Source: Corallococcus soli (lineage in GTDB: Bacteria > Myxococcota > Myxococcia > Myxococcales > Myxococcaceae). Taken from it: a stretch of 64,000 nt of DNA. Position numbers and translations under genes: made by a program. Positions within the stretch are counted from its first letter, which is position 1, and every line of letters starts with the position of its first letter. Positions 43,518 through 51,600 of this stretch are shown piece by piece. The notes below the pieces were generated by a model. It was given only the letters and a program-made list of their open reading frames with translations, searched no databases and had not been told where the DNA came from. Where the stretch lies: the NCBI RefSeq assembly GCF_014930455.1, contig NZ_JAAIYO010000006.1:310001-374000 (forward strand), read 5' to 3'.

Positions 43518-44122
43518 CCCGACTCCTCGACCAGATTGAAGTGCTTGGGCAGATTCTGCTCGACAAGGTTCCCGCGACGCCTGGAAGCGAAGAGGCGATT
43601 CGCACAGCCGCGACCGCCATTCAATTCATCCAGGACACCGGGCAGAGCTACGACTTCGAGGACTATGTCCAGAGCATCGAAGCCCACGCGCCACCTCTTG
43701 CCATGGGTCGGTTCGCGACCCGGGAAGAGGCCGAGGCTGGGATGAATGCTTGGAGACGGCCTCCCGCAGTGGCCTTCGTGCTGATCGCGGATGTCTACCA
43801 CTCCGCCATGTACATCCCGTCGCTCGGGAAGGTCCGGCTGGTCCCACTTCCCGTCATCCTGGAGCACTACCTCGCGGACATGGCCAACGACGGGCCCAAG
43901 CCCTCGGGGCTGTCCTTCGATTCCAAGGCCGAAGCGGAGGCCTGGCTCCACCAGCAACCCACGCCCCCCCAGCAGGTCGTCGTCCTGATTGCCGGCGCCC
44001 CGTTCCTGGCCGCATACCACCACCGCATCGACTACCGCGTCCTCTATCCCCTGCCCCCGCCCACGCCTCCTGCATCGGATGTTCTTGAGACGCCTCGCAA
44101 CGATGGTCCTGATGCGGGCTGA
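43514..44122 (+). CDS. Array protein B3
   Basis: Third soluble copy, 202 aa. The N-terminus (LLDQIEVLGQILLD, PATPGSEEAIRTAATAI) pairs with B2, but the middle (AFVLIADVYHSAMYIPSLGKV, ILEHYLADMAND) pairs with B4. The first internal unit is degenerate relative to B1/B2 (AEAGMNAWRRPP in place of AEEWLKAQKRPP). The C-terminal block is the shared one. The start overlaps A3 by 4 nt and the end overlaps A4 by 11 nt. Function unknown. Confidence 0.8.
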   Translation: MTRLLDQIEVLGQILLDKVPATPGSEEAIRTAATAIQFIQDTGQSYDFEDYVQSIEAHAPPLAMGRFATREEAEAGMNAWRRPPAVAFVLIADVYHSAMYIPSLGKVRLVPLPVILEHYLADMANDGPKPSGLSFDSKAEAEAWLHQQPTPPQQVVVLIAGAPFLAAYHHRIDYRVLYPLPPPTPPASDVLETPRNDGPDAG

Positions 44123-44379
44123 CGCCGTTGGGATGCGCCTCACGGCCATGGCGCTGTGCGTGTGGCTGTCGGCCTGTGGGACGACCCGTGCGGCGATAGC
44201 ACCGACTCCGGAGGAGCTTCCCTGGCTCGTGCTGCTGCTGCGGGAGTCTCCGGACGGGAGCTTCACCCAGGAGTGGCGTCCGGCGCAGCCGTCCGAGCTT
44301 GCCCGCTACGTGCAGGTGGAGCAGGGACGGCGCATCGTGCGGACCGCGCGCTCCGTGCGCGATTGCGACGCGGAGAACA
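43859..44379 (+). repeat. Conserved junction block 3 (B3 end to A4 front)
   Basis: Third copy of the junction block. The half-copies at the array ends are the A1 front (about 40490-40735) and the B4 end (about 45065-45285). Confidence 0.9.
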
Positions 44380-44732
44380 TCGAATGCGTCCGGCGGTGCA
44401 TGAACACCCCACTGCCTCGTGGGTATGGCCATGTCAGGCTCCCTCGCGGGGCCGGAGGGAAGCATGCGTACTGCGAGAAACAATGCCAGCAGCCCTATCT
44501 GGACTGCACCGAACTTGAAGAGCGCCAATCGCAAAAAATCTCTTCCGTGGAGGCCGCTTCTGCCTGGGCCCAGAACAACCAGCGCGCCATCCTCGTGGGA
44601 GTCGTGGTCGTGATCGCGGGAGTCAGCTTCGTCGTGGTCTCGGCGGGCGCGGGAGTCATCGTGCTCGCGCCGGCCCTGCTGCTCGCGGAATCTGGCATGC
44701 CTCCGGAACACCTCGTGGAGAGCACACCATGA
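44112..44732 (+). CDS. Array lipoprotein A4
   Basis: Fourth lipoprotein copy, 206 aa. Lipobox VWLSACGTT as in A1, with several substitutions in the front half (ELPWLVLLLRESPDG, AQPSELARYVQVEQG). The middle CVRRCMNTPLPRGYGHV is A2-like, while the segment QQPYLDC, AASAWAQNNQRAILVG and the tail ending EHLVESTP are A1-like. Both CX3C motifs are intact (ECVRRC, YCEKQC). The ATG at 44112 overlaps the B3 stop by 11 nt. The stop overlaps the B4 start by 4 nt. Confidence 0.8.
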   Translation: MRADAVGMRLTAMALCVWLSACGTTRAAIAPTPEELPWLVLLLRESPDGSFTQEWRPAQPSELARYVQVEQGRRIVRTARSVRDCDAENIECVRRCMNTPLPRGYGHVRLPRGAGGKHAYCEKQCQQPYLDCTELEERQSQKISSVEAASAWAQNNQRAILVGVVVVIAGVSFVVVSAGAGVIVLAPALLLAESGMPPEHLVESTP

Positions 44733-45292
44733 TGCACTTCTTCGACAAGCTGGAGGTCCTTGGAAGGCATCTGGAAGCCAGCGCATCGGACAAGGAGAAG
44801 GAGGCCCTCCGCTTCGCCATGGACTCCCTCTACTTCATCATGAGCACCGGGCAGTCCCTCGACTTCGAGGCCTACATCCGGAGCGAAGAGGCCCTCGCGC
44901 CCCCCCTCGTCATCGCCCGATTCGAGACACGACAGGAAGCGGAGGCGGCCCTGAACGCACGCCGTCCGCCACTCGACCAGGCCTATGTGTTGGTGGCGGA
45001 TGACTATTATTCCGCCATGTACAACCCGAAGAACGGTCGGACCCATCTGGTTCAACGCGGTCTCCCGGAGCACTACCTCGCGGACATGGCGAACGATGGG
45101 CCCAAGCCTTCAGGGCTGTCCTTCGATTCCAAGGCGGAGGCAGAGGCCTGGCTCCGCCAGCAACCCACGCCCCCGCAGCAGGTCGTCGTCATGATTGCCG
45201 GCGCCCCGTTCCTGGCCGCCTACCACCACCGCATCGACTACCGCGTCCTCTATCCCCTGCCCCCTACCACGCCTCCTGCATCGGAGACGTGA
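44729..45292 (+). CDS. Array protein B4, end of the array
   Basis: Last soluble copy, 187 aa. The N-terminus (MMHFFDKLEVLG, DKEKEALRFAMDSLYFIMSTGQ) pairs with B1; the middle (AYVLVADDYYSAMYNPKNGR, EHYLADMAND) pairs with B3. The common C-terminal block is intact up to PLPPTTPPAS, where it ends with ET instead of the 14-residue extension seen in B1-B3, because no further A copy follows. It converges with the outer-membrane barrel gene 15 nt downstream, with no obvious terminator hairpin between. Confidence 0.8.
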   Translation: MMHFFDKLEVLGRHLEASASDKEKEALRFAMDSLYFIMSTGQSLDFEAYIRSEEALAPPLVIARFETRQEAEAALNARRPPLDQAYVLVADDYYSAMYNPKNGRTHLVQRGLPEHYLADMANDGPKPSGLSFDSKAEAEAWLRQQPTPPQQVVVMIAGAPFLAAYHHRIDYRVLYPLPPTTPPASET

Positions 45293-45307
45293 GGGACCGG
45301 GACGTGA

Positions 45308-45961
45308 CTACAGACGGATCTGCAGGCGCACGCCGGGCTGGATCCAGACGTGGAGCGACTTCTGGTCGCTCGGGATGTCGATGCTGCGCTCCGGCTCCTC
45401 GAACACCTGGGCGGAGAGGTCCGAGTACTGCCCCAGCGACGCCGAGATGTACGGCCCCACCGCGATGGACCGGGTGAGCTGCAGGTCCACGCCGAAGTGC
45501 GCGTGCCCCAGGTCGAACCCCTTCAGGCCCAGCTTCGCGAGCGTCGGATCATTCCCCACCTTCAGGGACCCCATCTCGTAGCCCACGCCCACGCCCAGCC
45601 AGGGGCTCACGAACCCCTCCGGCGCGAAGTGGTAATCCAGGTCCACGCCAAACCGCAGCACCCGGCTCGAGCACTCGGTCGTGTCCGTGCACCCGTCAGG
45701 CTTCGCGATGCCGTACTGGAAGTAGCCGCCCAACGAGAGGTGCCGGTTGAAGAAGTAGGAGAGGTCCACCTGCGGCGCCACCGTGTTGCCAAACGTCTCC
45801 GACAACGACATGCCCTCCGCCGCGTCACCCACCGGGATGCCGTACGCGCCGCGCACGCCCAGCGCCAGCCCGGAGCCCGAGGACGCCTCCTGCGCCAGCG
45901 CGGGCGCCGCCAACAAGGAGAGGGACATCACCAGCGAGGGGATGAAGGGTCGAGCAGTCAT
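45308..45961 (-). CDS. Outer-membrane beta-barrel protein
   Basis: Exported 217-aa protein with a cleavable signal peptide (MTARPFIPSLVMSLSLLAAPALAQEA). The mature chain has alternating amphipathic strands typical of an eight-stranded OmpW/OmpA-like barrel: GLALGVRGAYGIPVGDA, APQVDLSYFFNRHLSLGGYFQYGIA, VLRFGVDLDYHFAPEGFVSPWLGVGVGYEMG and HAHFGVDLQLTRSIAVGPYISASLGQYSDL. It closes with a final strand VWIQPGVRLQIRL. An extracellular-loop-like CTDTTEC could form a disulphide. The ATG at 45961 is chosen because the open frame continues far upstream without signal features. It diverges from the lipoprotein gene at 46354. Confidence 0.85.
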   Translation of the reverse strand: MTARPFIPSLVMSLSLLAAPALAQEASSGSGLALGVRGAYGIPVGDAAEGMSLSETFGNTVAPQVDLSYFFNRHLSLGGYFQYGIAKPDGCTDTTECSSRVLRFGVDLDYHFAPEGFVSPWLGVGVGYEMGSLKVGNDPTLAKLGLKGFDLGHAHFGVDLQLTRSIAVGPYISASLGQYSDLSAQVFEEPERSIDIPSDQKSLHVWIQPGVRLQIRL

Positions 45962-46155
45962 GTCGTTCACCGGAGAAGAAGGCCGTCGTCCGACGGCGGA
46001 TGGGTGCGGCGGCGTCGCGCATTGCAAGGGCACGGCCACCGCGCACCCGGAGTCTCGCACCCGGGCGTGTTCCCATCGTCCATCCGCCTCTCCCCACGAG
46101 GAGGATTCCTCCCACGCGAGGGATGCGCCGCCCCGTCCCCCTCTTCCCTGGGTCA

Positions 46156-46169
46156 TGACAGGCATGTCA
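46156..46169. promoter_or_regulatory. Palindrome TGACA-N4-TGTCA, copy 1
   Basis: TGACAGGCATGTCA is a 5+5 inverted repeat in the 392-nt gap between the barrel gene and the divergent lipoprotein gene. A second copy follows 65 bp away. Likely operator-type site for a dimeric regulator; the regulator is unknown. The rest of this gap shows no coding frame. Confidence 0.5.
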
Positions 46170-46220
46170 GGACCGGACGGCTGGCGGGTGCGTCCCCCTG
46201 TCCCGCGCACGCCCGGAACC

Positions 46221-46234
46221 TGACAGGCGTGTCA
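46221..46234. promoter_or_regulatory. Palindrome TGACA-N4-TGTCA, copy 2
   Basis: TGACAGGCGTGTCA matches copy 1 in 13 of 14 bases. The 65-bp centre-to-centre spacing is about six helical turns. It lies 120 nt upstream of the lipoprotein start at 46354, with a further half site TGACAC at about 46272. Confidence 0.5.
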
Positions 46235-46353
46235 GTCCTTTCAGGGCATTTCCCCGGGCCCACGCCCGCCCTGACACGGCCTCCCCGGGCTGGCCCGCTT
46301 CGTGCGAGGGTCCCAGCGAATTCCAGGCCTTGAGGCCCCGAGGGAGGATTCAC

Positions 46354-46800
46354 ATGCGACGTGGATGGCTGGGCATGACGCTGCTGGTGCTGACGGCGTG
46401 TGGCGAGGACGCGAGCCTGGAGGTGGCGCTCGCGGAGGTGAATGGCTCCGGCGTCACCGGGACGCTGTTCGTCGCGGAGACCCCGGGCAAGTCGGGCCTG
46501 GGGGAGACGCGCTTCTCCTTCACCGCCATCGACAACACAGCCATCGCCGCGTCGGCGGCCCCACGGCCGACCGTGGGCTTCCTGCACGAGGGCCGGTGCG
46601 CGGCGCTCGGCATGTCCGAGCACACGGAGGGCTTCGAGCCGGACGGCTCCGCGCGGCAGACGTACTACGCCGTCGACGGGCACGACTCCCACGCGGATCA
46701 AATCGACGCGTACAAGGGTTCGCACGCCTTCGCCATCCACCTGCGCGTCACCGACTTCTCCGACGACAGCGGCGCGGTCCTGGCCTGCGGTGACCTCTGA
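46354..46800 (+). CDS. Small lipoprotein of unknown function
   Basis: A 148-aa lipoprotein with signal peptide and lipobox-like LVLTACGED. The mature part includes GVTGTLFVAETPGKSGLGETRFSFTA and RQTYYAVDGHDSHADQIDAYKGSHAFAIHLRV, a beta-rich pattern with several His/Asp residues; no family is recognised. GGGAGGATTCAC precedes the ATG, which fixes the start. The next gene starts 13 nt after the stop in the same direction, so they probably form a two-gene unit. Confidence 0.78.
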   Translation: MRRGWLGMTLLVLTACGEDASLEVALAEVNGSGVTGTLFVAETPGKSGLGETRFSFTAIDNTAIAASAAPRPTVGFLHEGRCAALGMSEHTEGFEPDGSARQTYYAVDGHDSHADQIDAYKGSHAFAIHLRVTDFSDDSGAVLACGDL

Positions 46801-46813
46801 GACACGGGCCGAC

Positions 46814-47500
46814 ATGGAACCCTTGAACGAGATCTCCGAGGTCGTCCGCTGGCTGAGCGCCGAACGCGCGAACCGGGGCCTGGCGCGCATCGAGCTGGCC
46901 GCCGCGTTGAAGTACCAGGGCGAAATCCACGACGACACGCTGATCCTCACCGCGCCGGATGGAGCGCTGAGCTTCGGCACCCTCCCCGAGCCACAGCGCG
47001 CCCAGGTCCAGGCCCTGCTGCGTCAGCACCACGCCGAGCAGCCCGCGCGAGGAAACGTCGAGCTGTCCGTGGTCTGCGACGCGACGCCCGTGCCTCGCAT
47101 CCAGTTGACGGACGAGCTGCAACGGCAGCGCGCCGAACAGACGCAGGCCCGCGCCGAGGCCTCCTTCGACACCCGACCCTACGGACGCGCGCTGGCGCAG
47201 CGCGTGGCCGAAATCCTGGATGCCGGCGGTGAGCTGTCCATCACCGTCGACCCTCGGGAGGGCGTGCTCCGGGCGCTGTGGAAGTCCGGGGATGGGACGT
47301 ATGCCCATGGCCTGCGGTACGCGCAGGGGGACTCGAAGCCGTCGGTGACGTTGGCTTCGCGGGAGGAGTTCATCCGCTGGCTCGCGGACCGCAGCGATGA
47401 GGTCTTCGCCAAGGAAGACCGTCCGGACAATCCGCTCGTCTGGGGCCACGGGACGTTCAACCGCGCGTACTTCGCCCGGAAGACGGGGCAGCGGGCGTAG
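46814..47500 (+). CDS. Hypothetical soluble protein
   Basis: A 228-aa protein without signal or membrane segments and with no recognised family. The N-terminal half has helix-strand blocks (EISEVVRWLSAERANRGLARIELAAALKYQGEI, DTLILTAPDGALSFGTLPE). Central QLTDELQRQRAEQTQARAEASFD looks helical, and the C-terminal part has SITVDPREGVLRALWKSGDG and SREEFIRWLADRSDEVFA. Third positions are strongly G/C in this frame. The ATG at 46814 follows a weak purine stretch; longer open frames upstream overlap the lipoprotein gene. Ends before a hairpin. Confidence 0.72.
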   Translation: MEPLNEISEVVRWLSAERANRGLARIELAAALKYQGEIHDDTLILTAPDGALSFGTLPEPQRAQVQALLRQHHAEQPARGNVELSVVCDATPVPRIQLTDELQRQRAEQTQARAEASFDTRPYGRALAQRVAEILDAGGELSITVDPREGVLRALWKSGDGTYAHGLRYAQGDSKPSVTLASREEFIRWLADRSDEVFAKEDRPDNPLVWGHGTFNRAYFARKTGQRA

Positions 47501-47517
47501 GTCCCGCGCCCCGACAG

Positions 47518-47544
47518 CCAGGGGCCCTGGAGGAGCGCCCCTGG
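47518..47544. terminator. Bidirectional terminator-like hairpin
   Basis: CCAGGGGC (47518-47525) pairs with GCCCCTGG (47537-47544), 8 bp, between the convergent stops at 47500 and 47553. Confidence 0.6.
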
Positions 47545-47552
47545 CGGGTCGC

Positions 47553-48347
47553 CTAGAAGCAGCGCGACCGGCCCGACACGCTGACCTGGCTCGAGTTGCC
47601 GCCCAGGTACCAGTAGCCGTTGCTCTGGAAGGTGCGGACGTACTCTCCGCTCCCCTCGAACTTGCCCTTCACGTACGTCAGGGCGCAGGAGCGGTTCGTC
47701 ACCGCGCCCAGCAGGGCCGCGGAGTTGCCCTGGTTCCAGGCGACTTCGTTCTCGTAGGAATCCACGTTGATGCAACGGGCACGGGCGCGCAGGCTGGTCT
47801 GGTTGGTGTTGCCGCTCAGGTACCAGGAGCCGCCTTCGACATAGGCGTGGACCCACTCGCCTCCGCCATTGAGCTTGCCGGCGAGCCCCGTCAGGAAGCA
47901 CACGCGGCCGGTCGCCGTCCCCATGTACGTGGGGTAGCTGGACGCCTGCGTCCATTCGTACTGGACCGAATAGCCATCCACCGCGGGGGCGCAGCGCGAC
48001 GCCCCGTGGATGCCCGACTGCGCGGAGGCGCCGCTGAGATACCAGGAGCCCCCGCTCGCGTAGATGTCCACCCGCTCACCGCCGCCCTCGAAGTCGCCGC
48101 CCACGCGGGTCAGGAAGCAGGCCTGGCCCGTCGTGGCACCCAGCGGCGTCGCGACCTTGCCCTGCGACCAGGTGTACTCGCCGGTCGCCGTCAACTCCTG
48201 CTCCTGGCCCGCCGTCGTCGCGGACGCGTCCTCCATGACGACCGCGGCGGTCGGCTCGGACAGCTCGGACGGAAGGTCCTCCGGGCCACAGCCCCACAGC
48301 ACGGCGGGCATCGAGAGGGCGAACAGGACGTGACGGAGCTTGGACAT
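47553..48347 (-). CDS. Secreted Cys-containing protein with three ~65-residue repeats
   Basis: A 264-aa lipoprotein (signal peptide and lipobox-like AVLWGCGPE). After an acidic/Ala spacer come three copies of one unit: W(S/T/N)QG..., LGxxTGxxCFLTxVxGxFEGGGExV, GGSWYLSG and a closing RC, at about residues 58-125, 128-195 and 197-264. Each unit has two Cys (CFLT and RC), likely one disulphide per repeat. The repeats look like shallow beta-domains such as those of lectin- or SH3-like secreted proteins, but I recognise no named family. It shares its 275-nt upstream region with the TPR kinase gene. Confidence 0.8.
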   Translation of the reverse strand: MSKLRHVLFALSMPAVLWGCGPEDLPSELSEPTAAVVMEDASATTAGQEQELTATGEYTWSQGKVATPLGATTGQACFLTRVGGDFEGGGERVDIYASGGSWYLSGASAQSGIHGASRCAPAVDGYSVQYEWTQASSYPTYMGTATGRVCFLTGLAGKLNGGGEWVHAYVEGGSWYLSGNTNQTSLRARARCINVDSYENEVAWNQGNSAALLGAVTNRSCALTYVKGKFEGSGEYVRTFQSNGYWYLGGNSSQVSVSGRSRCF

Positions 48348-48529
48348 GATTGGGTTTCCTGGTGTTGAGATGGGTTTGAAGCCTGGAAGCGCCCGGGGTC
48401 GGGACCACCGTGCATCTCTTCCGTGGCGTGGGAGTGCTTGAGCAAGGCGTGTGCCGGACCTGCCGGACGGGGCGCGGCGGCGCGTCTCCCTCGGGAGGGA
48501 GCCCCAGCCCCCGTGAAGCGCTCGCCTCC

Positions 48530-48581
48530 TGGCACACCGGAGGGCCGCGCATGGCACACCGGGGCCCGTGCCACCGTGCCA
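48530..48581. promoter_or_regulatory. TGGCAC/GTGCCA cluster upstream of the TPR kinase
   Basis: TGGCACACCGG occurs at 48530-48540 and again at 48552-48562, exactly 22 bp apart, followed by GTGCCA at 48568-48573 and 48576-48581. Two direct sites and two inverted sites in 52 bp suggest an operator or enhancer. It lies 42 nt upstream of the kinase start and in the divergent gap to the three-repeat protein. Spacing does not give a proper sigma54 -24/-12 pair. Confidence 0.5.
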
Positions 48582-48622
48582 CCTCCGGGGCGACAGGCGG
48601 GGGCGTTTGATAGCCTGTGCCC

Positions 48623-51600
48623 ATGGCGCCTCCCGGAAGCGACGAGCCCCTCCTCGCGCCGGTGGACCGGCCCACCCTGGCGGATGAGACACCGGCCCGC
48701 GCCGACGCTGGCGGCACGCGGGAGGCGGCCTCCGCCGTCGCGTGGGAGCGCTACGAGCTGCTGGGGCCGCTGGGCCGTGGCGGCATGGGCGAGGTCCACC
48801 GGGCGCGGGACCGGCGGCTGGGGCGCGTGGTCGCGCTCAAGTTCATCCAGGGCGCGGACCCCGAGCGGGCCATGCGCTTCCTCCAGGAGGCCCGGGCCCA
48901 GGCGCGCATCGACCATCCGAACGTCTGCAAGGTCTTCGAGGTCGGGGAGGTGGGCGCGAAGGCCTACATCGCCATGCAGCTCGTGGACGGCGAGCACCTG
49001 GACCGCGCCGCCCGGAGCATGTCCCTGCCCGAGAAGGTCCGCGTGATGAAGGAGGCCGCCGAGGCGGTGCACGAAGCCCACCGGCTGGGCGTCATCCACC
49101 GCGACCTCAAGCCCTCCAACATCCTGGTCACCCAGGCCCCGGACGGCCGCCCCACCCCCATCCTCGTGGACTTCGGGCTGGCGTACGAAGCCGGCCTGGG
49201 CCACGGCCTCACCGCCACGGGCGAGGTGATGGGCACGCCCGCGTACATGTCACCGGAGCAGGCCCGGGGCGACCTGCGCGCCATCGACCGGCGCAGCGAC
49301 GTCTACAGCCTGGGGGCCACGCTCCACGAGCTGCTCACGGGCTCCCCGCCCTTCACCGGCGCCACGCCGCTGGAGACGCTGACGCAGGTGCTCCACGAGG
49401 AGCCGGCGCCCCTGCGCGCGAAGGTGCCGCACCTGGACGGGGAGCTGGAGACGCTGTGCCTCAAGTGCCTGGCGAAGGAGCCCGGGCAGCGCTACGCCTC
49501 CGCGCGGGCGCTGGCGGAGGACCTGGGACGCTACCTGGAGGGGACGCCCATCCTCGGGCGGCGCCCCGGCCTGGCGTACCGGCTGAAGCGGGCCGCGCGC
49601 AGACACCGGGCGCTGGTGGCCGTCTCCAGCGTGTCGCTGCTGGGCATGCTGCTGCTCGCGGGCTTCGGGGCGCGGTCGTGGCTGTCGGAGCGGGACCTCC
49701 AGACGCGGACCGCCGCGCGCGTCCGGCTGGCGGAGCACCTGGGGCAGCAGGTGCAGGAGTTCGAGTGGTTCGTGCGCGCGTTCCAGGCCCTGCCCCTGCA
49801 CGACACCCGCCCTGAACAACGGCGCGTCCGCGAGCGGCTGGCGGCCCTGGCGGCCGAGCGGCATGACCTGGGCGCCCAGGGTGACGGGCTCGTCCAACTG
49901 GCGCTGGGGCGCGGCCTGCTGGCGATGCACGAGTTCGAGCAGGCCCACCGGGCCCTGACACGCGCGAAGGAGGCGGGCGTCGACACGCCGGTGCTGCACT
50001 ACGCGCTGGGACGGGTGCTGGGGGAGCGCTACCACCTGGCCCTGGAGGACGCGCGGCGCAGCGGCGGCGCGGCGTGGGTGGCGCAGCGGCAGGGAGAGCT
50101 TGAACAGGCGTGGCTGGGGCCCGCGCTGCAATCGCTGGAGCGCAGCCGGGGCCTGGCGCTGGAGTCCCCGCGCTACCTGGAGGGGCTCATCGCCTTCTAT
50201 CGCAGGGACTACGCCGCGGCGGAGCGGGCCGCGCTGGAGGCCGTGGCGCAGGCGCCCTGGCTGCCGGAGGCCCGGAGGCTCGCGGGGGACGTCGCGTACG
50301 CGCGGGCCATGGACCTGCTGGAGCGGGGCGACTACGCGCTGGCGCGGGCCGGACTGCTGGAGGCCGTCGACCGCTACGAGCGGGCGGTGGAGGTGGGCCG
50401 CAGCGACGCGAGGGGCTACGAGGCGCTCGCGGAGGCCTGGCTCCAGGTGTCGGAGCTGGACCGGCGCGAGGGGCGCTCCCGGAGCGCGTCGCTCGGACAG
50501 GCCGAGGCCGCCGCGGACCAGGCCCGGCTCGCGGATCCGGACCGGGCCTCCGGCCACACCCGCAAGGCCCAGGTGCTGATGAACCAGTACCGGCGCGTGA
50601 ACTTCCAAGGGGAGCCCGACGCCCGTGGCGCCCAGGCCCTGCTCGACGCGTGGCTGCTCGTCGCCCGGCGGGCCGTGGAGTTGGATCCTCGCGACGTGCT
50701 CGCTTACGACTCGCTGGGGTACGCCTTCTTCATGAAGGGGCTGCGACAGGCCCGTGCCCGGGAGGCCCCCGAGGCCTCGTGGGAAGAGGCGTCGACGTGG
50801 CTGTCCCGCGCCATTGAACTCCAGCCGCGCTACCCGTGGGCGCTCAACGACCTGGGGCTCGTCCACCGCTGGCGGGGCAACTACCAGCGCGAACATGGCC
50901 GGGACCCGATGCCGGACTACGCGCGGGCGGAGCGCTCCCTGCGCGAGGCGGTGCGGGCGGATCCGAAGTACCTGTTCGCCCACTCGAACCTCACCGAGCT
51001 GTACGCCGCGATGGCCTCCTACCGCGCGTCGCGGGGAGAGTCCCCGGAGGGGGAGCTTCAGCAGGCGCTGGCGTCCGGCGAGGCCGCGCTCGCCCTGGAC
51101 GGCCGGTTCCACTCCGCGCTGAACCACCTGGCGGAGGCGGAGCTGACGCGGGCCCGCTTCCTGTTCGAGACCGGCAGCCCCCCGGGCCCGTCACTCGCGC
51201 GGGTGCTCCAGTTCGTGGAGCGCTCGCTGCGGCTCAACGCCACGTCCGACCGCGCGCACCTGCACCGGGCCAACGCGCACCTGCTGGAGGCGCGACAGGC
51301 GATGCGGGAGGCGCTGGACCCGACGGAGGCGCTCGCGCGGGGACGCGGGGCGCTGGCGGAGGCCTACCGCCACGCTCCGGCCTGCGCGGACTGCCGCGTC
51401 CTGGGCGCGACGCTGGAGCTGACGGCGGCGGAGCACGCGAAGCACCAGGGACGGGCGAGCCTGCCGCACCTGCGCGAGGCCCTCGCCCAGGCGCGACAGG
51501 CGGTGGCGGCGTATCCCTACCCGGAGACGCACCTGGCCCTGGCGCGCGCGTGCTGGCGCCTGGCGCGCGAGGTGCCCCCCTCCTCCGTGGAGGCCCAGGT

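Larger units (their letters stand above)
40446..45292 (+). repeat. Four-fold tandem two-gene array (A-B)x4, period about 1.21 kb
   Basis: A fixed point in A (GCTGTGCGTGTGG) recurs at 40508, 41717, 42935 and 44153 (spacings 1209, 1218, 1218). A fixed point in B ((T)GGAG before CACTAC or TACTAC) recurs at about 41423, 42641, 43859 and 45065 (1218, 1218, 1206). All copies are in the same orientation with no spacer. This is seen directly in the sequence. Confidence 0.97.

Noticed and set aside
40446-45292. CRISPR or transposon explanation for the repeats
   Set aside because: Units are 1.2 kb, protein-coding throughout, in one frame set, with no short palindromic repeats, transposase or terminal inverted repeats.
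48530-48581. Sigma54 -24/-12 promoter built from TGGCAC
   Set aside because: The GG element and the following GC are spaced by 11 nt or absent, not the required 10, and the TTGC half is missing; the same applies at 53080. Kept instead as operator-type clusters.
49250-51127. 625-codon minus strand frame within the TPR kinase
   Set aside because: Shadow; no start context and no homology-like blocks.
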